From: an uncultured Alphaproteobacteria bacterium
GTDB taxonomy: Bacteria > Pseudomonadota > Alphaproteobacteria > Puniceispirillales > Puniceispirillaceae
Assembly: GCA_913042065.1 (NCBI GenBank)
Contig: CAJWKB010000013.1
Location: 1 to 19,515, forward strand
Direction of reading: 5' to 3'
DNA length: 19,515 bases
The translations under genes and the position numbers were made by a program. A model generated the notes under the pieces. That model was not told the origin of the DNA, did not search any database, and was given only the letters and a program-made list of their open reading frames with translations. Every line of letters begins with the position of its first letter. Position 1 is the first letter of the stretch. This document shows, in pieces, positions 13,982-19,515 of this stretch.

Positions 13982-14845
13982 ATGACAGATCACGGTGAAA
14001 ACAATGCCCTGCTGACCCAACTGACGCGCATCGCAAATGCGCTCGAGCGCCAGTCTCCTCCTCCACCAGATGCCAGCAAACTGCCCGAGGCCGAGGCTTA
14101 TGTTTGGGACTCCACTAGCCGCAATCTTGATCCCGTCGTCAGCGTCAACCGGCTCGATTTGGCGCTGCTCTATGGAATTGACCACCAGCGCGATGCTTTG
14201 CTTGCCAACAGCCGAGCATTTGCCTGTGGCTTAAGTGCCAATAACGCGCTGTTATGGGGAGCACGAGGTACCGGCAAATCAACGCTTGTCAAAGCCGTAC
14301 ATGGCCTGCTGGTGGCCGAGGCAATGGAGTGTGGTCTAGTTGAGATTCACCGTGAGGATATCGAGGACCTGCCTTTCTTGATGGGCTTTCTTGCCAGTAT
14401 TAACCGGCGTTTTATCATCTTTTGCGATGATCTGGCCTTTGAACATGGCGAAAGCACCTATAAATCATTAAAAGCTGCGCTCGATGGTGGTGTTGAGGGA
14501 CGCCCCGACAATGTTATTTTCTATGCAACTTCAAACCGCCGGCACCTCATGCCGCGCCAAATGATTGAAAATGAGCGCTCAACTTCAATAAATCCATCAG
14601 AGGGTGTTGAGGAAAGCGTCTCATTGTCCGACCGATTTGGGCTTTGGATCGGGTTTCACTCAATTGATCAAGACGTGTTTTTCAAAATGGTTGATGCTTA
14701 TGTCAAACATTTTGGCATTCCAACCGATGACGTTGATCTGCACGCCGAGGCGCTAGCTTGGTCAATGGGACGCGGTGCTCGCTCTGGGCGCGTCGCGTGG
14801 CAGTTCATTCTTGATCTGGCCGCTCGAACAAAAACACCACTCTAA
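13982..14845 (+). CDS. DUF815 family AAA+ ATPase
   Basis: 287 residues. N-terminal region of about 85 residues, then Walker A GARGTGKST (93-101), Walker B FIIFCDDLAFE (144-154), sensor-1 Asn185 in YATSNRRHLMP, and a helical C-terminal lid with SLSDRFGLWIGFH and GRGARSGRVAWQF. This pattern is the DUF815 (YbbA/YcjX-unrelated, DnaC-like) predicted ATP-binding family, widespread in proteobacteria and of unknown role. The start ATG 13982 has AAGG about 9 bases upstream. Its neighbours concern membrane and envelope processes (yajC-secDF on one side, LysM/LytM lipoprotein on the other, convergent with 22 bp between stops), but gene orientation gives no operon link. No substrate can be proposed from the sequence. 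Confidence 0.9.
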   Translation: MTDHGENNALLTQLTRIANALERQSPPPPDASKLPEAEAYVWDSTSRNLDPVVSVNRLDLALLYGIDHQRDALLANSRAFACGLSANNALLWGARGTGKSTLVKAVHGLLVAEAMECGLVEIHREDIEDLPFLMGFLASINRRFIIFCDDLAFEHGESTYKSLKAALDGGVEGRPDNVIFYATSNRRHLMPRQMIENERSTSINPSEGVEESVSLSDRFGLWIGFHSIDQDVFFKMVDAYVKHFGIPTDDVDLHAEALAWSMGRGARSGRVAWQFILDLAARTKTPL

Positions 14846-14867
14846 TCTTTTGATAGACTACCTTAAA

Positions 14868-15818
14868 TTAGCTTATTAGGGTCCGCGGATCAATCGGACG
14901 CCTTGACTTACGGATTTCGAAATGTAGCTGTGGTGTGTCTACTTTTCCAGTCTGGCCAACCGTGGCAATCCTCTGCCCGCCTTTGACAATATCACCTTCA
15001 TTGACCAGAACGCTGTCGAGATGCGCATAGGCAGTGATCACCCCATCCCTATGCTTGACCAAAATTAGTGTGCCAAAGGATTTGATCTCGCGGCCTACAA
15101 ACGCAATGGTTCCACCGGCTGAAGCCAGCACATCAGAGCCAGGAACTGCTGCGATATTAATGCCGTCATTATGCACTCCGCGCGCGGCTGGACCGAATTC
15201 AGCAATCACCTCCCCTTCGACTGGCCACATAAAAGGTCCTCCTGTGATTGGTGCAACAAACTGTTTACGTGGCGGTTTTGGTACTGGGGTTACAACTTGT
15301 GCAACCACCTGCGTGGATGCTGTTCCGGTTTGCGGGGTTGTGCCGAAGCGAGCGAAATCCGGCTCTGCCGGTAATATCAAACGCTGGCCGATGATCAACT
15401 CCATTGGGATCTTGCTATTATTGGCTGCGGCTAGCTGCTGATCGCTGATGCCATAGCGTTCGGCAATCAGACTAGTGCTGTCGCCCGGGAATACTATGTG
15501 AAAGCGAGGTGGAGTAAGTTTTAACTGCTGGCCTGCGCCAATTATGAAGGGCGCTTCAAGTCCGTTGTCCTCGATAATCGCAAGCGGGCTGACTTGATAC
15601 CGTGCGGCAATCGTGTAAAGGGTCTCACCCTTTAATACAGTGACATAGCCGTCATGCGGGATTGGCATGATGGCTTCGCGCTGCGGTGCAGTGATCAACG
15701 GTGCTAGCGACGTTTTCTTGGCAGACTCTTCCTGTTTTGAACAACCCGCAACCATGACTAGCGATCCAACAAGAAATGCGTGACACAGTAATGTTCCAAA
15801 ATTACCTTGTGCTGACAT
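14868..15818 (-). CDS. LysM/LytM (M23) lipoprotein, NlpD/DipM-like, probably non-catalytic
   Basis: 316-residue envelope protein. A signal peptide ends in the lipobox VAGC with lipidated Cys26. Two LysM peptidoglycan-binding repeats follow, about 57-101 (YVTVLKGETLYTIAARYQVS) and 106-150 (FHIVFPGDSTSLIAERYGIS). After a Pro/Thr linker comes a LytM/M23 domain at about 196-316. The zinc site is degenerate: HNDGIN has His216 but Asn221 for the expected Asp, and QLHFEIR has Gln297 for the first His of HxH (His299 kept). Such domains in NlpD, EnvC and DipM activate amidases rather than cut wall themselves; I infer the same here. The stop TAA of pcm lies 4 bases before the ATG, and the GAGGGA at the pcm end serves as ribosome site. 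Confidence 0.9.
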   Translation of the reverse strand: MSAQGNFGTLLCHAFLVGSLVMVAGCSKQEESAKKTSLAPLITAPQREAIMPIPHDGYVTVLKGETLYTIAARYQVSPLAIIEDNGLEAPFIIGAGQQLKLTPPRFHIVFPGDSTSLIAERYGISDQQLAAANNSKIPMELIIGQRLILPAEPDFARFGTTPQTGTASTQVVAQVVTPVPKPPRKQFVAPITGGPFMWPVEGEVIAEFGPAARGVHNDGINIAAVPGSDVLASAGGTIAFVGREIKSFGTLILVKHRDGVITAYAHLDSVLVNEGDIVKGGQRIATVGQTGKVDTPQLHFEIRKSRRPIDPRTLIS

Positions 15819-15821
15819 TCA

Positions 15822-16448
15822 TTATCCCTCAACCAGAGGAACAAATCTTACCGGCAAAATATAGTCTTTTGCAAAACCATTTTCTGTTCGGGTGATCACA
15901 ACGAGATTCTGATCCTGCCCCTCGCCAACTGGTGCTACCATGATACCGCCGATCTTTAGTTGGTTTAGCAATGGGTCTGGCACAAAATCGCAGCCACAGG
16001 TTAATATAATCCTCTCAAACGGGGCCGTCTCCGGCCAACCGAGTGAGCCATCACCAAGCCGGAAGGTGATGTTTGAAATCCGCAGCGCACGGATCCTATT
16101 CTCCGCTTCAACGAGCAGTGGGCGCAGCCTTTCTACTGTGTAGACGCGGCGACACAGAAAAGTCAGTATAGCCGCCTGATAGCCGCTCCCGGTGCCAATT
16201 TCCAGAACACGTTCACGCCCAGTCAGAGCTAGTGCGCTAGTCATTCGGGCAACGACATAGGGCTGACTGATGGTTTGATCCATCGGGATTGGCAGGGACG
16301 CATTTTCATAGGCATGCTGTCTCAAGACTGTCGGAACAAAATCTTCGCGTGGTACTTTCTCCATCGCAGAAAGCACAGCAGCATCAATTATACCGAGGCC
16401 ACGCAGGGTCATCGTCAATTTTGCTCTAAGGTTTTGGAAATCTTCCAT
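15822..16448 (-). CDS. pcm: protein-L-isoaspartate O-methyltransferase
   Basis: Methylates abnormal L-isoaspartyl residues in damaged proteins using S-adenosylmethionine, starting their repair. 208 residues, normal length. Visible: the N-terminal block VPREDFVP (32-39) and AYENASLPIPMDQTISQPY (46-64) that forms the substrate pocket, SAM motif I VLEIGTGSGYQAA (81-93), YTVERL (motif post-I), GDGSLGWPETAPFERIIL and LKIGGIMVAPVG. The segment after the substrate strand reads LTCGCDFVP where relatives have an Ala-rich TAAAP; it looks like lineage variation. The pcm-nlpD order downstream of surE is a widely conserved cluster. A 70-bp gap separates it from surE, with AAAGAAG as a possible ribosome site. 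Confidence 0.95.
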   Translation of the reverse strand: MEDFQNLRAKLTMTLRGLGIIDAAVLSAMEKVPREDFVPTVLRQHAYENASLPIPMDQTISQPYVVARMTSALALTGRERVLEIGTGSGYQAAILTFLCRRVYTVERLRPLLVEAENRIRALRISNITFRLGDGSLGWPETAPFERIILTCGCDFVPDPLLNQLKIGGIMVAPVGEGQDQNLVVITRTENGFAKDYILPVRFVPLVEG

Positions 16449-16518
16449 GTCCGACTTCTTTTAGTTCTGCCAAAGGGATAGAGCCAAAGACTGGTCAAAT
16501 CGCCGGGCTTTTGCTCGC

Positions 16519-17292
16519 TCATCCTTTGCCGTTAAAGATCTTCGTTGTCAGATTAGCTTGGGTATCAAAGTCGGTGATATCCATGCCAAGCGCTGTCAGC
16601 GCGATCCACCCCTCATCCATCACTGCACGGTCACTGCCGCTGCGGGTCGCAGGGTTGGCGACGACCGGTCCCAGGCGATAGCTGTTCGGCAAAAATCCAG
16701 CGACAATCTGGTCGCCTACCTTGTGCTGGTCGAGACCGGCCGGTTTGATCCCCTGGACCGCGTCAGCATCGCAAGAGGGAAAATTAACATTCATGATCGT
16801 GCGTTCTGGCCAACCGTGATCCAGCAAATGACTGATTACATATTTACCATGTTTTACTGCCACGCTGAAATCATGCTTTTCAACACCACCATTGCGCTGC
16901 GACAGGGCAATTGCTGGCACACCTTGCAGTGTAGCTTCCATCGCTGCGGCGATTGTTCCTGAATATAGCACGTCATCAGCGACATTCATCCCGGCGTTGA
17001 CGCCGGAGAGAACAAGATCGGGTTTTCTATCCATTAGCTGTTCAAGCGCCAGAATTACACAGTCGCTTGGTGTGCCGCCGACGGCGAATTGTTGCGGGCC
17101 ACGAGTTTCAACCATAATATCCCGGCGCAGCGTGATAGCGCGTGACGAACCCGATTTGTTATCCATCGGCGCGGCAACCCAGACATCATCGCTAAGCTGA
17201 CACGCAATCCCAGCCAGTATCTGAATGCCTATCGCGTCAAAACCATCATCATTTGAAAGAAGAATACGGCCAACGGGCTTAGATGATGGCAT
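16519..17292 (-). CDS. surE: 5'/3'-nucleotidase SurE
   Basis: Metal-dependent nucleoside-monophosphate phosphatase, also active on short polyphosphate in some species, linked to stationary-phase survival. The 257 residues show all family landmarks: LLSNDDGFDA (11-20) with the metal ligands Asp15 and Asp16, APMDNKSGSS with ligand Ser47, GTPSDCV (73-79), and SGVNAGMNVADDVLYSGT (96-113) with ligand Asn99. It sits between serS and pcm. The 76-bp gap to serS contains a hairpin followed by T-rich DNA, so surE may have a separate promoter. The AGGA that would serve as ribosome site is part of a small AGGA/TCCT inverted repeat just before the ATG. Confidence 0.96.
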   Translation of the reverse strand: MPSSKPVGRILLSNDDGFDAIGIQILAGIACQLSDDVWVAAPMDNKSGSSRAITLRRDIMVETRGPQQFAVGGTPSDCVILALEQLMDRKPDLVLSGVNAGMNVADDVLYSGTIAAAMEATLQGVPAIALSQRNGGVEKHDFSVAVKHGKYVISHLLDHGWPERTIMNVNFPSCDADAVQGIKPAGLDQHKVGDQIVAGFLPNSYRLGPVVANPATRSGSDRAVMDEGWIALTALGMDITDFDTQANLTTKIFNGKG

Positions 17293-17328
17293 AGGAACGT
17301 CCTGGAACTCAATAAAAACAATACAAAA

Positions 17329-17342
17329 TGGTCAACAGACCA
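17329..17342 (-). terminator. possible terminator after serS
   Basis: On the minus strand TGGTC-TGTT-GACCA is a perfect 5-bp stem with a 4-base loop, followed directly by TTTTGTATTGTTTTT. It lies 27 bases after the serS stop and 36 before the surE start. The stem is short, so termination is probably partial. Confidence 0.4.
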
Positions 17343-17368
17343 CTAGACAAAAATTAATCAGCAGACCA

Positions 17369-18646
17369 TCAGACCGCCGTGATCCGGTCAATACCCATGT
17401 AGGAATGCAGGACGGCTGGCAGAAGGACGGAACCATCTTCCTGCTGTCCATTTTCAAGCACCGCAATCATCGCTCGGCCAACCGCAACACCGGACCCATT
17501 CAATGTATGCACGAACTTGGTATCGCTATTTTCATCACGAAAACGTGCTTTCATCCGGCGCGCCTGAAATGGCCCACAATTGGAACAGGATGAAATCTCC
17601 CGATATATGCCTTTTCCCTCATTCTGTCCGGGCAGCCAGACCTCGATATCATAGGTCAGTTGGGCGGAAAAGCCGGTATCGCCGGTGCACAGCCGTACCA
17701 CCCGATAGGGCAGTTCCAACTGCCGCAACACCTCCTCAGCGCAGGCGGTCATCCGCTCGTGCTCGGCGGTTGAATCGTCCGGCGTTGTGATACTGACAAG
17801 CTCAACCTTGCTGAATTGATGTTGGCGAATCATCCCACGCGTGTCACGTCCGGCCGAGCCAGCCTCGGACCGGAAACAGGGCGTGTGCGCCGTCAACCGC
17901 ATCGGCAGGCTGCCGGCTTCGACAATCTCGCCCGCGACGATGTTGGTCAAGGGCACCTCTGCCGTGGGAATCAGCCATTTGTCATCGGTACGGTAGAGGT
18001 CCTCGGCAAATTTTGGTAATTGGCCAGTGCCGATCATCGTCCTCGTATTGACCAGAAAGGGCGGAATTATCTCGACGTAGCCATATTCGCTAGTGTGCAA
18101 ATCAAGCATAAAGGCGGCGAGCGCACGTTCCAATCGGGCAAGTTGATGACGCAGAATAACAAAACGCGCGCCCGATACCTTAGCTCCAAGAGAAAAATCC
18201 ATCTGCCCCAGCCGTTCCCCAATCTCGACATGATCCTGCGGAGTAAAGGAAAAGTTGGGGATCGTGCCATACGCGCGCACCAACTCATTGTCACTCTCGT
18301 CCCTGCCAACGGGCACGGCGTCATCGAGCAAATTCGGCAATTCCATCAACAAATTGTCCAGTTGTGTGGCAAGGGTGCTTTCTTCGCCTTCCAACTGCGG
18401 CATCTGCTGTTTGATGTGGTTGACCTCGGCGATCAACCGATCCGCATCCCCGCCCTGTGATTTCAGAGCGCCGATCTCTTTTGATGCCTGATTTCGTCGT
18501 GATTGCATGTCCTGAAGGCGCGCTTGAAGACCTCGGCGTTTGCTGTCAATCTCGAGGATTGCGCTGGCCATTGGGTCTAGCCCGCGCCGTGCAAGCGCTG
18601 TATCGAATTGGTCTGGATTGTCACGGATGAAGCGGATGTCATGCAT
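17369..18646 (-). CDS. serS: seryl-tRNA synthetase
   Basis: Class II synthetase charging tRNA-Ser (and tRNA-Sec) with serine. 425 residues, the usual size. An N-terminal coiled-coil arm, about 27-105, grips the long variable arm of the tRNA. The catalytic domain carries the TAEVPL serine-site motif (228-233), motif 2 [21 protein letters not shown] (258-278) and motif 3 ending in [19 protein letters not shown] (383-401). No domain is missing. The start ATG 18646 ([11 protein letters not shown]) matches the normal N-terminus, with AGGA 11 bases upstream. It follows tatC by 80 bp and precedes surE; tatC-serS-surE is a familiar alphaproteobacterial order. Confidence 0.97.
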   Translation of the reverse strand: MHDIRFIRDNPDQFDTALARRGLDPMASAILEIDSKRRGLQARLQDMQSRRNQASKEIGALKSQGGDADRLIAEVNHIKQQMPQLEGEESTLATQLDNLLMELPNLLDDAVPVGRDESDNELVRAYGTIPNFSFTPQDHVEIGERLGQMDFSLGAKVSGARFVILRHQLARLERALAAFMLDLHTSEYGYVEIIPPFLVNTRTMIGTGQLPKFAEDLYRTDDKWLIPTAEVPLTNIVAGEIVEAGSLPMRLTAHTPCFRSEAGSAGRDTRGMIRQHQFSKVELVSITTPDDSTAEHERMTACAEEVLRQLELPYRVVRLCTGDTGFSAQLTYDIEVWLPGQNEGKGIYREISSCSNCGPFQARRMKARFRDENSDTKFVHTLNGSGVAVGRAMIAVLENGQQEDGSVLLPAVLHSYMGIDRITAV

Positions 18647-18726
18647 AGCTGGCTAAAATCCTGGTCAAATGTCTCTAACTACTTAATTTTTAAGCGAATA
18701 TAATCTGATTGGGATCACCCTTGCGC

Positions 18727-19497
18727 TTAAATTGTTTCCTCCTCCTTCGGAGCAATCATCCTCGCGCCGAAAACGGATATTTCATAAAGCAAGATAATCG
18801 GCAATGCCAGCAGCAACTGCGAGACCACATCGGGTGGCGTCAGCACGGCAGCGGCAACAAACGCAATGACAATTGCAACCTTGCGCTTGGCGGCAAGCCC
18901 TTCTGGCGTGACAAGCCCTGCGCGTGCTAGTAGTAACAGTACCACCGGTAACTCAAAAGCTAGTCCAAAAGCGAAAATTAACCGCATGATCAGTGTAAGG
19001 TATTCACTAATTCGGGGTTCGATTTCAATCGCCAATGCGCCATCCGTTGCATCCATCTCAAACGAAATAAAAAAATTCCAGGCCATTGGCGTCACCACAT
19101 AATAAACCATTGCTGCACCAAGAGTGAATAGCACGGGGGTCGCTATAAGGAATGGCAAAAAGGCGCGTTTTTCATTACGATAAAGCGCTGGTGCAACAAA
19201 TTTGTATATCTGCATACTGATTACCGGAAAGGAAATGCACAACGCGGCGAAAAACCCGACTTTGATCTGCGTGAAAAACCCTTCATGCAGTGCCGTGAAA
19301 ATCATCCGACCGCCGCCCTTCTCTTCCATGATCTCGGCCAGAGGTGCCTGCAGGAAAATAAAGACGTGATTGGCAATGCTGTTGCTAACACCGCCCCCGG
19401 GCATCGGCGAGATGAACAGGACAAACAGAGCAAAAAAAGCCAACAGCGCAACTCCAAGTCGGTTACGCAGTTCAGTTAGATGACCGATTAGTGACAT
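18727..19497 (-). CDS. tatC: Sec-independent protein translocase TatC
   Basis: Multispanning receptor of the twin-arginine export pathway, binding RR signal peptides together with TatB. 256 residues with six predicted helices. Conserved features: cytoplasmic N-terminus MSLIGHLTELRNRL with Glu9 equivalent to the key signal-binding Glu in E. coli, APALYRNEKR in the first cytoplasmic loop with the second conserved Glu, FGLAFELPVVLLLL, and LTPPDVVSQLLLALP. The tail IAPKEEETI is short. The start ATG 19497 is preceded 4 bases upstream by GGAGG, a strong ribosome site. The 18 bases remaining in the window are compatible with the end of an upstream gene (a TGA at 19510-19508), which would normally be tatB, but too little is present to call it. 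Confidence 0.96.
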   Translation of the reverse strand: MSLIGHLTELRNRLGVALLAFFALFVLFISPMPGGGVSNSIANHVFIFLQAPLAEIMEEKGGGRMIFTALHEGFFTQIKVGFFAALCISFPVISMQIYKFVAPALYRNEKRAFLPFLIATPVLFTLGAAMVYYVVTPMAWNFFISFEMDATDGALAIEIEPRISEYLTLIMRLIFAFGLAFELPVVLLLLARAGLVTPEGLAAKRKVAIVIAFVAAAVLTPPDVVSQLLLALPIILLYEISVFGARMIAPKEEETI

Positions 19498-19515
19498 CTG
19501 TCCTCCGTCAGCCTC

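Noticed and set aside
13825..13983. Extended YajC with 53 extra N-terminal residues
   Set aside because: Those residues have no YajC similarity, cross the likely promoter, and the family normally begins just before the single membrane helix.
18675..18695. CTTAA/TTAAG inverted repeat between tatC and serS as a terminator
   Set aside because: The stem is five A/T-rich pairs with a 3-base loop and no adequate T-tract; too weak to call.
19498..19515. End of tatB upstream of tatC
   Set aside because: A TGA in a plausible frame exists, but only 8 bases of coding sequence would be in the window, too little to support a call.

Overview
The window is a housekeeping stretch of an alphaproteobacterial chromosome, joined at its left end to about 1.4 kb of unrelated, phage-like or foreign DNA. 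The alphaproteobacterial assignment rests on gene order and protein features. These include ssb-gyrA-coaD beside a divergent uvrA, yajC-secD-secF followed by an Mth938-domain gene and a squalene/phytoene-synthase-like gene, a TrmFO, and a tatC-serS-surE-pcm-LysM/M23 run. A marine lineage (SAR116 or Rhodospirillales-like) is plausible but is only an impression.

Left end (1-1411, all readable genes on the minus strand). A 2-oxoglutarate/Fe(II) oxygenase of the phage/PKHD type runs off the left edge. A 52-residue two-helix membrane protein lies just upstream of it in the reading direction, and before that comes a very AT-rich 97-residue orphan gene. About 400 bp without a gene follows up to coaD; it holds two tRNA-like 5' halves, one clearly resembling tRNA-Lys(UUU), neither with a convincing 3' half. 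This looks like an accessory or phage-derived insertion, or a rearrangement breakpoint, replacing the peptidyl-prolyl isomerase genes that I would expect after coaD.

Replication and repair block (1412-9833). Minus strand: ssb, gyrA, coaD (gyrA and coaD overlap). Plus strand, diverging from ssb: uvrA, then trmFO 6 bp behind it. The ssb/uvrA intergenic region carries good sigma70-like promoters for both sides. The uvrA promoter is placed so that the transcript should begin at the start codon (leaderless).

Secretion block (9850-13824, minus): yajC, secD, secF, an Mth938/NDUFAF3-like gene and a short squalene/phytoene-synthase (NDUFAF6-like) gene. The first three encode the SecYEG accessory complex. 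The last two are bacterial relatives of two mitochondrial complex I assembly factors. A DUF815 AAA+ ATPase (13982-14845, plus) diverges from yajC.

Right block (14868-19497, minus): tatC, serS, surE, pcm and a LysM/LytM lipoprotein. They cover Tat export, serine tRNA charging, nucleotide and damaged-protein housekeeping, and cell-wall hydrolase control. The LytM active site is degenerate, which points to an amidase activator rather than an enzyme.

No CRISPR array, IS element, rRNA or intact tRNA was seen. No clear new multi-gene system stands out. The least explained part is the left 1.4 kb.
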